A stretch of DNA of 64,000 nt from Polaribacter litorisediminis (GCF_019968605.1 NZ_CP082966.1:1289001-1353000); one strand, 5' to 3'; shown: positions 25,457 through 36,720, counted from the first letter of the stretch. Notes: a model not told the origin generated them from the letters alone. Translations and numbers: made by a program.

Positions 25457-26704
25457 ATGACGACAGATTTATTTGATAGAATAATTAAGGACAAAGGTCC
25501 TTTGGGAAAATGGGCTGATCAAGCAGAAGGATATTATGTTTTTCCTAAGCTAGAAGGTCCCATTTCTAATAGAATGTCTTTTAATGGCAGAAAAGTAGTT
25601 ACTTGGAGTATTAATGACTATTTAGGTCTCGCCAATCATCCAGAAATATTAAAAGTAGACGGAGAAGCAGCATCAGAACATGGAATGGCATACCCAATGG
25701 GCGCTAGAATGATGTCTGGTCACACACCTTTTCACGAACAATTAGAAGTTGAATGTGCGGAGTTCGTTGATAAAGAAAAAGCGTATTTATTAAATTTTGG
25801 ATATCAAGGAATTATGTCTGCAATAGATGCTTTGGTGACCAAAAATGATATTATTGTGTATGATATGGACACGCATGCGTGTATTATAGATGGCGTGCGT
25901 TTGCATTCAGGAAAGCGTTTTGTATATCGTCATAATAATATGGAGAGTTTTGAAAAGAACATAAAACGCGCTGCTAAAATGGCAGAAAAGACGGGTGGCG
26001 GAATTTTAGTAATTTCTGAAGGAGTTTTCGGAATGCGCGGTGAGCAAGGTCGTTTAAAAGAAATTGTGTCGTTTAAGAAAAAATATAATTTTAGATTGTT
26101 AGTAGATGATGCGCATGGATTCGGAACGCTTGGAGAAGGTGGTAGAGGAACTGGTTTTGAGCAAGGCGTGCAAGATGATATCGATGTGTATTTTGCAACG
26201 TTTGCAAAATCAATGGCAGGTATCGGTGCTTTTTTAGCAGGTAATAAAGACGTAATTCAGTTTTTGCAGTACAATATGCGTTCACAAATGTTCGCTAAAT
26301 CATTACCAATGGCCATGGTAAAAGGCGCTTTAAAGCGTTTAGACATGTTGCGTACCATGCCAGAATTAAAAGAAAAATTGTGGGAAAATACAAGAAACTT
26401 ACAATCAGGATTGCGTAACGCTGGTTTCGATTTAGGAACTACACAAACATGTATAACTCCCGTGTTTTTAAAAGGAGATATTCCGGAAGCGATGGCAATG
26501 GTAAATGATTTAAGAGAAAATCATGGAATTTTCTGTTCTATTGTAGTATATCCAGTAATTCCGAAAGGATTAATTATCTTAAGATTGATTCCTACTGCAA
26601 CCCACACTCAAGAAGACATCGATGAAACGATTACAGCTTTTTCGGCGATTAGAACAAAGTTAGAAAACGGAACGTATAAAAAAGTAGCGGCAGCAATTGC
26701 TTAG
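25457..26704 (+). CDS. Alpha-oxoamine synthase, candidate cysteate acyltransferase (capnine synthesis)
   Basis: PLP-dependent class II aminotransferase-fold enzyme, 415 residues. Motifs: TWSINDYLGLANHPE, YDMDTHACIIDG, LLVDDAHGFGTLG with the PLP-pairing Asp, and the lysine in TFAKSMAGIGAF. Enzymes of this group join an amino acid to an acyl thioester with loss of CO2: serine palmitoyltransferase, KBL, BioF, and the Bacteroidota cysteate fatty-acyltransferase. The protein begins DLFDRIIKDKGPLGKW and EGYYVFPKLEGPI, which is closer to the lipid branch than to KBL or BioF. With the neighbouring candidate cysteate synthase, capnine (sulfonolipid) formation is the best fit. A serine palmitoyltransferase making sphingolipids is the main alternative. 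The start follows the promoter at 25402. Confidence 0.88.
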   Translation: MTTDLFDRIIKDKGPLGKWADQAEGYYVFPKLEGPISNRMSFNGRKVVTWSINDYLGLANHPEILKVDGEAASEHGMAYPMGARMMSGHTPFHEQLEVECAEFVDKEKAYLLNFGYQGIMSAIDALVTKNDIIVYDMDTHACIIDGVRLHSGKRFVYRHNNMESFEKNIKRAAKMAEKTGGGILVISEGVFGMRGEQGRLKEIVSFKKKYNFRLLVDDAHGFGTLGEGGRGTGFEQGVQDDIDVYFATFAKSMAGIGAFLAGNKDVIQFLQYNMRSQMFAKSLPMAMVKGALKRLDMLRTMPELKEKLWENTRNLQSGLRNAGFDLGTTQTCITPVFLKGDIPEAMAMVNDLRENHGIFCSIVVYPVIPKGLIILRLIPTATHTQEDIDETITAFSAIRTKLENGTYKKVAAAIA

Positions 26705-26767
26705 TTATTACTGTTTTTAATACCAATTTAAAGATATAATTAAGTGATCTTGTCTTTCTTATAGAAC

Positions 26768-26800
26768 AACCTTGATAGAGAAATCTATTAAGGTTTTTTT
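26768..26800 (+). terminator. Terminator after the acyltransferase gene
   Basis: A 12-bp stem, AACCTTGATAGA (26768-26779) and TCTATTAAGGTT (26784-26795), closes on a GAAA loop and runs into T7. Confidence 0.9.
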
Positions 26801-26952
26801 ATGTTTAAAATTGTATTGATGCCAAATAAACATTACTTACTGACTAAATTGGTTTCTAATTCAAGATGTAATCTCTAAAACGGTATATTGACTTTTTTTA
26901 TGTTTGTATAAAAGATATGTGGATCATAATAATCTTTCTTAAAAAACTTCGC

Positions 26953-28809
26953 TTACTTTCTATCTAAAAAATCTTGATATGCATTTTGTGTAATCGCCTT
27001 GCCTAAAGAGTCTAGTTTTGCAGTGTTTTTACCTTGGCTTAAAATAGGTTGATTACTGACAAAATCGTAGACAAAAATTCCGTTTTTATCAAGGGTACCG
27101 TATCCTTTATTAAAAGTATAATGTGCAAACTGCTCATCAGAATTGTTGAAGATATTTTTACTAAACACAAAATCCTTGTTATCGCCTTTTAGCAGTTCTA
27201 ATAAAGTGTATGAAAAATCAACCTGACTAGAAAAGGTGGCTATTTCTTTCATATTTGGATTGACGGCGCCTCCTAACCACAGCATAGGAATTCTAAATTT
27301 TTTAGGAGAAAAATAAGGACCTTCATGTTTAGGAGAAGTATGTCCATGATCGGACATAATTACAATGACGGTATTTTTATACCAAGCTTGTTGTTTGGCA
27401 AAAGCAATAAAGTCACCAATCACTTGATCTGTATATGAATGAGCACTTCTAAATTTGTTGTCTTCAGTGTCCTTTCCAAATTTATAGGCGCCTTTAATTT
27501 CATAAGGCTCATGACTTGTTAAGGTTAGTGCAATTTTAAAAAAAGGTTCTTTTTGCCGTGTAGATAAATCTTTGGCAAAACGTTTCATAAAAACATCATC
27601 ATAAGCGCCCCATTTAGAATTCCAATCTTTTTTATCGAAAGCACTGCCATCAACAATATCATTAATTCCGGCATTTCTTAAATAGGTATTCATATTCCCG
27701 AAATTTAAATCACCTCCATAATAAAAAGAAGTATGGTAGCCTAGTTTTTTCATTTCTTTGGGCAACATTGGTAAGCTTCTTGTTTTATTTGGCATGCGCA
27801 TAATTCTCTTTACAGGTGGCGGATAATAGCCACTTAAAACAGCCGGAATTCCTTTGTCTGTTCTATCTCCGTTGGCATAAAAATTGGTAAACAAAAGACC
27901 TTCTTTAGATAGTTTGTTTAAATTAGGAGTCACATTGGGTTCGCCTCCTAAAGCACCTACTACTTTTGCAGGTAAACTTTCCCAAAGAATTAAAATTACA
28001 TTAGGTTTTGTGGTTGTTAAAATTGTATCAGTATCAGCTTCTAAAAGCTTGTTTTTTGTTTTGTTGATGCGCTTTAATGCCGTTTCTGCATCAAAATAAG
28101 CATACGGATTTGTACCATCGGATTTGTGGGTAATGGTGTTCGAAAAGTTCCAAATAAAATTAATTGCAGCATGATTGGCAAACATTTGATCTGAAAAATA
28201 TACATTGCTTTGGTTTACAGGAATGGTTTGAAAACCGCCTCTTACCGGGACGATTAAAGTGGCTGTAATCAATACAAAAAACGGAATTTCTAGCCAAGAT
28301 CCCAAGGCTATTTTAGTAGTGCTTGTTTTATGAATTTTGTCAAATAATCGAATAAATAGAAAAGAAATAAGCAACCAAGAAAAGACTCCACTCGCCAACT
28401 GAAAATTCGAGGCAGAAGAAATCATTAATGTTGGTGTATTTAAATAAGGCAGTAGGGAGGCATCTAAACGAATGCCCCAAGCTTGGTACAAACCAGCATC
28501 AATCAATAACAATAAACTAATGCAAAGCGCCACAAAAATAGTGTATCCTTTAATTACTTTTAAAATGACTTTAGGATTGATGAAAACCGATAAAATTATG
28601 AATAAAAACGGAATAAAAGAAAGGTAGGCTGCGAATGAGGCATCTAACTGCACCCCATATAAAAAAGTTTTTAAAGTCGTTGAAATGCCTAATTCTTGCG
28701 TTTTATCAAAATAATAAGCGAGAAAAAAGAAACGAGCAAAGACAAAGTAAACAATCCAAAATAGAAAGTAATTGAGGTTGAATAATAATCTGTTTTTGAA
28801 ATCTTTCAA
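26953..28809 (-). CDS. LTA synthase-like sulfatase (membrane phosphoglycerol or phosphoethanolamine transferase)
   Basis: Membrane enzyme of 618 residues. The N-terminal third has about five helices (residues 8-27, 48-75, 80-105, 135-160, 175-195). The extracytoplasmic sulfatase domain begins with NVILILWESLPAKVVGALGG (metal-binding Glu). It has the catalytic Thr in GDRTDKGIPAVLSGY and the metal ligands in VIMSDHGHTSPKHEGPY. Gram-positive homologues make lipoteichoic acid; in a bacterium without it the reaction may be decoration of another envelope glycan or lipid. It stands alone on the minus strand, 92 bases from tsaD. Confidence 0.9.
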   Translation of the reverse strand: MKDFKNRLLFNLNYFLFWIVYFVFARFFFLAYYFDKTQELGISTTLKTFLYGVQLDASFAAYLSFIPFLFIILSVFINPKVILKVIKGYTIFVALCISLLLLIDAGLYQAWGIRLDASLLPYLNTPTLMISSASNFQLASGVFSWLLISFLFIRLFDKIHKTSTTKIALGSWLEIPFFVLITATLIVPVRGGFQTIPVNQSNVYFSDQMFANHAAINFIWNFSNTITHKSDGTNPYAYFDAETALKRINKTKNKLLEADTDTILTTTKPNVILILWESLPAKVVGALGGEPNVTPNLNKLSKEGLLFTNFYANGDRTDKGIPAVLSGYYPPPVKRIMRMPNKTRSLPMLPKEMKKLGYHTSFYYGGDLNFGNMNTYLRNAGINDIVDGSAFDKKDWNSKWGAYDDVFMKRFAKDLSTRQKEPFFKIALTLTSHEPYEIKGAYKFGKDTEDNKFRSAHSYTDQVIGDFIAFAKQQAWYKNTVIVIMSDHGHTSPKHEGPYFSPKKFRIPMLWLGGAVNPNMKEIATFSSQVDFSYTLLELLKGDNKDFVFSKNIFNNSDEQFAHYTFNKGYGTLDKNGIFVYDFVSNQPILSQGKNTAKLDSLGKAITQNAYQDFLDRK

Positions 28810-28901
28810 TTGATTTGAATTTTATTGGGCAATGAATTTTTTAAAACGTGGTTTCAAGAATCATTCAAGTATTTAAATCGTTATAATTCTTGTTGCAGAT
28901 G

Positions 28902-29927
28902 CTATTCTGTGACTTTTAAACGCGCTTTTGCCGTAATAGAGATATCAGCATAATCGTTCTTCAGATATTTTAAATATCCAGTAATGGCAATCATAGCGGC
29001 ATTGTCTGTAGTGTATTCAAATTTAGGAATATAGGTAGTCCAACCCAAATGCTTTTCTGCCAAGTTTAATCTTTCTCTAATAGCTGAATTTGCCGAAACA
29101 CCACCCGCAATAGCAATTTGTTTAATGCCTGTTTGTTTGACAGCGTTTTTTAATTTATCCATTAATATTTCTACAATGGTAAACTGAATGGAGGCACAAA
29201 TATCATGTAAATTTTCTTTGATAAAATTAGGATTTACTCTTTGTTGCTTTTGTATAAAATACAAGATTCCTGTTTTTAAGCCGCTAAAACTAAAATCTAA
29301 ATCGCCTACTTTAGGCTTCGTAAATTGATAAGCTTTTGGGTTTCCTAACTGCGCATATTGATCAATCAGCGGACCTCCAGGATATGGTAATCCTAAAATT
29401 TTAGCAGATTTATCAAAAGCTTCGCCAACAGCATCATCAATCGTTTCGCCTAAAATTTCCATTTCAAAATGATTGGTCACTTTTACAATTTGGGTATGTC
29501 CGCCACTAATGGTTAAACAAATAAAAGGAAACGTAGGAATTTTAGTGTCTTTATCCTTTATAAAATGTGCCAAAATATGGGCTTGCATGTGGTTTACTGC
29601 CAATAACGGAATTTGTAAACCTAAAGCCAAAGACTTTGCGAAAGAAGTACCGACTAATAGAGATCCCATTAATCCTGGACCTCGAGTAAATGCAATGCCA
29701 AACAATTGTTCTTTGGTAATATTTGCTTGCGCCAAAGCTTGTTGCACTACTGGTACTATATTTTGCTGATGCGCTCTAGATGCAAGTTCGGGGACAACGC
29801 CGCCGTATTTTGAGTGTACTTCTTGATTTGCAATTACGTTACTTAACACTTTTCCATCGCAAATAACTGCAGCACTAGTGTCATCACAAGAAGATTCTAT
29901 GCCTAAAATATAAATTGGTGTATTCAT
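28902..29927 (-). CDS. tsaD: tRNA N6-threonylcarbamoyladenosine synthase TsaD
   Basis: Essential subunit of the enzyme that makes t6A37 in ANN-decoding tRNAs, with 341 residues. It has the ASKHA ATPase fold and the family metal motif HMQAHILAHF (residues ~116-125). Other family segments are SSCDDTSAAV at the start, GGVVPELASR, SGGHTQIV, GGPLIDQYA and GGVSANS. Divergent from tamB, as seen in other flavobacteria. Confidence 0.95.
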   Translation of the reverse strand: MNTPIYILGIESSCDDTSAAVICDGKVLSNVIANQEVHSKYGGVVPELASRAHQQNIVPVVQQALAQANITKEQLFGIAFTRGPGLMGSLLVGTSFAKSLALGLQIPLLAVNHMQAHILAHFIKDKDTKIPTFPFICLTISGGHTQIVKVTNHFEMEILGETIDDAVGEAFDKSAKILGLPYPGGPLIDQYAQLGNPKAYQFTKPKVGDLDFSFSGLKTGILYFIQKQQRVNPNFIKENLHDICASIQFTIVEILMDKLKNAVKQTGIKQIAIAGGVSANSAIRERLNLAEKHLGWTTYIPKFEYTTDNAAMIAITGYLKYLKNDYADISITAKARLKVTE

Positions 29928-30041
29928 AAAACGAGTTAAAGTACTGCAAAATTAAGTATAAATTTATGCATGCTTCTGTTTTTTAAGAATAGAAATTTAA
30001 TAGTTTGTTAAATTTTGCATGTTAATTGTATTATGTGGCAA

Positions 30042-30049
30042 TATTTTTG
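30042..30049 (+). promoter_or_regulatory. -7 element before the first tamB
   Basis: TATTTTTG, a full match to TAnnTTTG; several TTG triplets lie 13-33 bases upstream but none at an ideal distance. Expected transcription start is near 30056. Confidence 0.5.
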
Positions 30050-30125
30050 TTGAAACTTATGTAAATTTACAAAGACTTTAAATATTCTTACTATCAAAAA
30101 CGTTGGAAAAAAAATACTAAAATGG

Positions 30126-33100
30126 TTGGGGTACTTGTTGCTCTTTTTACTATTGATGAGTATCTTACTTTCAATTCCGGCAATTCAAACAAAATTAGGC
30201 AATCAACTAACGAATAAAATTAACAAAGATTTTGGCGTTAATTTAACGATTAAAAAAGTCGATTTATCTTTTTTAGGAAGCGTACAGTTAAAAGGTGTGG
30301 AGATTAGAGATCATCATCAAGACACCTTAATTTTTGTAAATAAAGTAACCACATCCATAAGTAATGTAAGGCGAATTTTAGAAAATGAGGTAACCCTAAA
30401 AAGTATTTATTTAGAGGATGCTTACTACTACATGAAAACGTATACAGGCGAAGAAGAAGATAATATGAGTGTCTTTATCAAATCATTTGATAACGGAAAA
30501 CCCAAAGATTCGCTTGCCAATCCGTTTACTCTAAAAACTTCGAATTTGTATGTAAGCAATCTCAATTTTAGATTAACAAATGCCAATAGAAAAGATTCAG
30601 TAAATTATGCGGCAACCAATGCAGGCGGAAATTTTCAAGATTTTTCACTTGTAGGATCTACTATTTCTTCTAAAATAAGAGGCTTGTATTTGCTAGACAA
30701 ATTTGGATTAGAAGTCACCAATTTAACAACCGATTTTTCGTATTCGAACACCGAAATGCATTTTAAAAAAACCACGTTACAAACTAAAAAATCTACTATA
30801 AATGCAGACATAGCTTTTACCTATAAAAAAGAAGAATTATCAAATTTTAATAATAAAGTACAAATAGATGCACACTTCGATAAAAGTACGGTAGCTGTGC
30901 AAGATATTAAGAACTTTTATAAGGAGTTAAGTGGTAATGATATTATGAATATAAGAGTCGATTTTTCAGGTAAACTGAATAACTTCGATTTAAAAAAATT
31001 AAAAATATCATCCAAAAAAGGGTTAAAAATAGCTGGAGATTTATCATTTGTAAATGCCGTTAACACAGAAAGAGGTTTTATTTTTGAAAGCAATCTTAAA
31101 AATTTAACAGCTACCTACAGAGGACTGAAAAATATATTGCCTAATGTTTTAGGAAGCAGATTACCTTCTGAATTTGAAAAATTTGGTAAGTTCAATTTAA
31201 AAGGGCGTATTAAGGTTACACCCACGCAAATGGAAGCCACTACTTCTGTGAATTCTGAAATTGGTTCCTTAGTTTCAGATTTGTTAATTTCTAATATTGA
31301 TAAAATTGACCATGCTAATTATTATGGGGAAATAGCGTTGAATAATTTTAATATTGGTACTTTTTTTAATGACCCTTTATTTGGCGAAATTTCCTTAAAA
31401 GGAGATGTAAATGGAAGTGGTTTTACGTTAGATAATGTAAATACATCCTTTATAGGCAAGGTTTCAGAATTGCAATTTAAAGGATATAGTTATCGTAATA
31501 TTGTAGCAAACGGTCAATATCAAAATAATAAGTTTGATGGTGAGTTAACCATTAATGACGAAAATTTTAAAATGAATTTTAGTGGTTTAGCAGATTTATC
31601 TTCTGAGGTACATAAGTTTGATTTTAAATCAGATATTGCCTATCTAAATTTAAAAAAAACCAATCTTTTTGTAAGAGATAGTATTGCGCACTTAAAAGGT
31701 ATTATAAACCTAGATGTAGAAGGCAATACTTTTGATGATATTGTTGGAAATGCTATTTTTAAAGATGTTTTTTATACCAATCAAAAACAAGAATTTAGTT
31801 TTAAAGAGTTTAAAGTTTCTTCTTCTTTACAAGATAGTATTAAAAGTGTCGAATTAATATCAGAAGACATTGCAAAAGGATATTTAAGGGGCAAGTTTAC
31901 ATTCTACGAAGTATCTAAAGTAGCACAAAATGCTTTAGGGAGTATTTACACCAATTATGAACCTTATAAAGTAGCACCCAATCAATTTTTAGATTTTAAT
32001 TTTACCATTTATAATCAAATTGTAAATGTATTTTTTCCAGAAGTTTATATTGATGATAATACCAAGATAAAAGGAAAAATACAATCGGATACGAATCTGT
32101 TAAAATTAATGTTTTCATCGCCTAGAATAGATGCTTATGGCAATGAGTTAAAGGATATGTTGTTGAGAACAGACAATCAAAATCCGCTTTATAACTCACA
32201 TTTAACGGCGTCAGAAGTAAATACAAAGTACTACAACATTTCTAAATTAAATCTTTTAAATAGGACTGAAAATGATACTTTATATTTTAAATCGGTATTT
32301 AACGGAGGTTTGAATAATAATGAAAATTTTAATTTAGATTTTTTCTATACGATTAATGAGGATAAAAAATCTGTTTTAGGTTTTGAGAAATCTACTTTTG
32401 TATTTAAAAATACAGCTTGGAATATTAATCCTGATGAAAACAATACTCATAAAATCACCTTCGATTTAAAGAACAATGATTTTACGTTTAGTCAATTTAA
32501 ATTGGTTTCAGGAGCACAAAAAATTGAATTTACCGGAAAATTGCAAGGCGATACAGAAAAAATACTAGCAGCAGATTTAACGAAGGTAAAACTTCAAAGT
32601 TTTTTGCCAGAAATAGATAGTTTGGTCTTAAAAGGTAGTGTTTCTGGTCACCTAGATTTTATCCAAAAAGAAAATGTATACAAACCAAAAGCGGCCTTGA
32701 TAATTCAAGATTTTCAAGTCAATAAATTTAAACAAGGCGAATTGGCTATCAATATTATTGGCGATAATTCTTATGAAAAGTACAAAGTAGATTTATCAAT
32801 AAATAATGACAAAGTAAAAAGTATTGACGCCACAGGGGTATTAGATTTTTCAAAAAAAAGACCCTTAATTGATTTACAAGTTTTTTTAGAAGATTATAAT
32901 TTACAGGCATTTAGTCCATTAGGAAAAGATGTAATTTCTAAATTAAGAGGCAGTGTTTCTGGAGATTTTAAGCTCAGAGGATTTTTAATCAACCCAGATA
33001 TGCAAGGCACTTTAACATTGCAAAATGCAGGTTTAAAATTCCCTTACTTAAATGTTGATTATGATTTTGAAGGCAAATCTACCATTTTATTAGATCAACA

Positions 33101-34553
33101 ATCCTTTATTATTGAAGATGTAAAATTATCAGATACCAAATACAATACGAAAGGAAGATTATTAGGAGAAATTACACATCAAAATTTAGAACTTTGGTAT
33201 TTAAATTTAGAAATAGTTACAGATAATTTAGTCGCTTTAGATACGAAAGATTCCGACGAAGCCTTGTATTATGGAACAGCTTTTATAGATGGTGCGGTTG
33301 GTATTACTGGTTTAACAGAAAAATTATCCATCAATATTAATGCGAAAACAAACCCAGGAACAAAATTCGTAGTGCCCTTAAAAGATGTAGAAACTGTAGA
33401 TAGTTATCGATTAATTCATTTTCAATCGGATAAACTTAAAACGACAGATCGGCAGAGAGAAATTGCGCAAGAAGCTCTTAAAGGGGTGTCTTTAAATATT
33501 GATTTAGAAGTTACAAAAGATGCAGAAGCGCAGGTAGTGATAGACGAAGTTAATGGAAGTCAATTAACGGGTAGAGGTTCGGGAAATCTGGAAATAATAA
33601 TTAATACCAGGGGTAAGTTTGATATGTTTGGAGATTATAGGATTAATAGTGGAGTCTATGATTTTAAATACGGAGGCATCATTAACAAACCGTTTATCAT
33701 TCAAAAAGGAGGTACCGTTGCTTGGGACGGAAATCCGTACGAAGCTAATTTAGATGTAACAGCAATTTATAAGGCAAAAGCAAATCCTGGCGTTTTATTG
33801 CAAAATTTTAATTCTAACAGAAAAGAAGAAATAGATTTAGTCACAAGAATTACGGGAGGTTTATTTAGTTCTAAACAAGAATTGGATATTCAGCTTACAA
33901 ACGTAGATCCTACCATCGCTAGTGAACTAGAGTTTATTTTAAATGATAACAATATAAATGAAAAAACAACACAATTTATTTCATTATTAGCATTCGGTTC
34001 TTTTAGAAATCCGGATAGAGTAAGTTTTGATGTAAATAATACACTTACAGGAACTGCATCGAGCGCAATTGCGGGAGCTTTTTCTAATTTATTAAATACA
34101 CCCGATAGTAAGTTTCAGTTAGGGGTAGATTATCAACAAGGAGAAAGTGGCAATGATATTGATCGATTAAACATTGATAATCAAGTTGATGTTTCTGTAA
34201 GTACGCAGGTTAGCGACCGAGTTATTATAAATGGTAAAGTTGGTGTGCCAGTGGGCTCAGAAACACAGTCTAGTGTTATTGGTGAAGTAAAAATTGAAGT
34301 ATTATTAAATACTGAAGGTAGTTTTAGAGGTGTTATTTTTAATCGTCAAAATGAGATTCAATATTCTCAACAAGAAGAAGGCTACACGCAAGGCGTAGGT
34401 TTGTCTTACCAAGTAAATTTTAATACGTTTGCCGAATTACTTTTTAAAATTGGTCTAAAAAAAGCTATTAATAATAATACTAATAAAGAGTTTAGTAAAA
34501 AAGATAGTATAAAACCAAAAAATAAAAATTTAATTAATTTTTCAGGCGATTAA
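30126..34553 (+). CDS. tamB: TamB-like translocation/assembly module protein
   Basis: Very large inner-membrane-anchored, groove-shaped protein (about 1475 residues) that would carry lipid or support outer-membrane protein insertion with a TamA partner. A single helix at the start (GYLLLFLLLMSILLSIPAIQ) is followed by AsmA-like beta repeats and a C-terminal TamB (DUF490) domain at ~1000-1430, with GSGNLEIIINTRGKFDMFG and GGTVAWDGNPYEANLDV. The ORF begins at TTG 30126 and lacks the usual basic N-terminus. The same frame reads upstream as GKKILKWLG, and TTGGAAAAAAAA at 30103 lies one base out of frame. A missing A there would give MEKKILKWLG. The start is thus uncertain. It is divergent from tsaD and followed by pfkA. 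Confidence 0.88.
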   Translation: MGYLLLFLLLMSILLSIPAIQTKLGNQLTNKINKDFGVNLTIKKVDLSFLGSVQLKGVEIRDHHQDTLIFVNKVTTSISNVRRILENEVTLKSIYLEDAYYYMKTYTGEEEDNMSVFIKSFDNGKPKDSLANPFTLKTSNLYVSNLNFRLTNANRKDSVNYAATNAGGNFQDFSLVGSTISSKIRGLYLLDKFGLEVTNLTTDFSYSNTEMHFKKTTLQTKKSTINADIAFTYKKEELSNFNNKVQIDAHFDKSTVAVQDIKNFYKELSGNDIMNIRVDFSGKLNNFDLKKLKISSKKGLKIAGDLSFVNAVNTERGFIFESNLKNLTATYRGLKNILPNVLGSRLPSEFEKFGKFNLKGRIKVTPTQMEATTSVNSEIGSLVSDLLISNIDKIDHANYYGEIALNNFNIGTFFNDPLFGEISLKGDVNGSGFTLDNVNTSFIGKVSELQFKGYSYRNIVANGQYQNNKFDGELTINDENFKMNFSGLADLSSEVHKFDFKSDIAYLNLKKTNLFVRDSIAHLKGIINLDVEGNTFDDIVGNAIFKDVFYTNQKQEFSFKEFKVSSSLQDSIKSVELISEDIAKGYLRGKFTFYEVSKVAQNALGSIYTNYEPYKVAPNQFLDFNFTIYNQIVNVFFPEVYIDDNTKIKGKIQSDTNLLKLMFSSPRIDAYGNELKDMLLRTDNQNPLYNSHLTASEVNTKYYNISKLNLLNRTENDTLYFKSVFNGGLNNNENFNLDFFYTINEDKKSVLGFEKSTFVFKNTAWNINPDENNTHKITFDLKNNDFTFSQFKLVSGAQKIEFTGKLQGDTEKILAADLTKVKLQSFLPEIDSLVLKGSVSGHLDFIQKENVYKPKAALIIQDFQVNKFKQGELAINIIGDNSYEKYKVDLSINNDKVKSIDATGVLDFSKKRPLIDLQVFLEDYNLQAFSPLGKDVISKLRGSVSGDFKLRGFLINPDMQGTLTLQNAGLKFPYLNVDYDFEGKSTILLDQQSFIIEDVKLSDTKYNTKGRLLGEITHQNLELWYLNLEIVTDNLVALDTKDSDEALYYGTAFIDGAVGITGLTEKLSININAKTNPGTKFVVPLKDVETVDSYRLIHFQSDKLKTTDRQREIAQEALKGVSLNIDLEVTKDAEAQVVIDEVNGSQLTGRGSGNLEIIINTRGKFDMFGDYRINSGVYDFKYGGIINKPFIIQKGGTVAWDGNPYEANLDVTAIYKAKANPGVLLQNFNSNRKEEIDLVTRITGGLFSSKQELDIQLTNVDPTIASELEFILNDNNINEKTTQFISLLAFGSFRNPDRVSFDVNNTLTGTASSAIAGAFSNLLNTPDSKFQLGVDYQQGESGNDIDRLNIDNQVDVSVSTQVSDRVIINGKVGVPVGSETQSSVIGEVKIEVLLNTEGSFRGVIFNRQNEIQYSQQEEGYTQGVGLSYQVNFNTFAELLFKIGLKKAINNNTNKEFSKKDSIKPKNKNLINFSGD

Positions 34554-34715
34554 AATGTTCGTGTTTTGGTGTTTTTTATTTATCACAAAATAAAAACACT
34601 TTAGTATCTGAAACATTATTATTTCCTTTTAAAATTAGGAGGTTTAAGCCTAAAACGATTTCGTAAATTTATTATGTTTAATCACTAAAAAGAATTATTT
34701 TTACACTGTAAAATT

Positions 34716-35699
34716 ATGGAGAAAATTAAAAAAATAGGCGTTATGACTTCTGGAGGAGATTCTCCAGGTATGAACGCAGCAATAAGGGCAGTTGTAAGAA
34801 CTTGTGCTTATTATAAAATAGAGTGTGCGGGAATTTATAGAGGCTATCAAGGAATGATTGAAGGCGATTTTGTGAATTTAGATGCACGAAGTGTAAAAGG
34901 AATCATCAATAAAGGAGGTACTTTTTTAAAATCTGCAAGGTCTATTGATTTTATGACTAAAGAAGGAAGAAAAAAGGCTCATGAATCTTTAAAAGCAGCG
35001 GGAATAGATGCTCTAGTGACAATAGGAGGAGATGGAACCTTTACGGGTGCATTAATTTTTAGTCAAGAATTTGGTTTTCCAATAATGGGAATTCCAGGAA
35101 CTATTGATAATGATATTGCTGGTACTTCACACACTTTAGGCTATGATACAGCTCTAAACACCGTTGTTGAAGTTATTGATAAGATTAGAGATACTGCATC
35201 CTCACACAATCGATTATTTTTTATCGAAGTAATGGGAAGAGATGCCGGGCATATTGCCTTAAATGTAGGTGTTGGTGCAGGTGCAGAAGAAATTTTAATT
35301 CCTGAAGAAGATTTAGGTTTAGAGCGTTTATTAGATTCCTTAAAAAGAAGTAGAGAATCTGGAAAATCATCGAGTATTGTAATTGTTGCAGAAGGTGATA
35401 AAACAGGTAAAAATGTTTTTGAATTAAAAGATTATGTAAATGAGCACTTACCAGCATACGATGTGCGCGTTTCTGTGTTAGGACATATGCAAAGAGGAGG
35501 TTCTCCTTCTTGTTTTGATAGAGTTTTAGCAAGTAGAATGGGCGTTAAGGCAGTGGAATGCTTATTGGAAGGGAAATCTAATTTAATGGTTGGCTTATTA
35601 AACGATAAAATAGCGATTACACCTTTAGAAAAAGCCATAAAAGGTCAATCAAAAATAAATAAAGAATTAATTCGTGTGTCAGATATTATGACCACATAA
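34716..35699 (+). CDS. pfkA: 6-phosphofructokinase
   Basis: Glycolytic kinase of 327 residues that phosphorylates fructose 6-phosphate. Motifs: TSGGDSPGMNAAIRAVVR for ATP, GGDGTFTGA, PGTIDNDIAGT with the catalytic Asp, MGRDAGHIA and GHMQRGGSPSCFD for sugar phosphate. The GGDGT form (rather than GGDDT) indicates the ATP-dependent enzyme. It is followed after 19 bases by gap, so two glycolysis steps are co-transcribed. Confidence 0.96.
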   Translation: MEKIKKIGVMTSGGDSPGMNAAIRAVVRTCAYYKIECAGIYRGYQGMIEGDFVNLDARSVKGIINKGGTFLKSARSIDFMTKEGRKKAHESLKAAGIDALVTIGGDGTFTGALIFSQEFGFPIMGIPGTIDNDIAGTSHTLGYDTALNTVVEVIDKIRDTASSHNRLFFIEVMGRDAGHIALNVGVGAGAEEILIPEEDLGLERLLDSLKRSRESGKSSSIVIVAEGDKTGKNVFELKDYVNEHLPAYDVRVSVLGHMQRGGSPSCFDRVLASRMGVKAVECLLEGKSNLMVGLLNDKIAITPLEKAIKGQSKINKELIRVSDIMTT

Positions 35700-35712
35700 T
35701 AGTTTAAATTAA

Positions 35713-36720
<1,008 letters not shown>

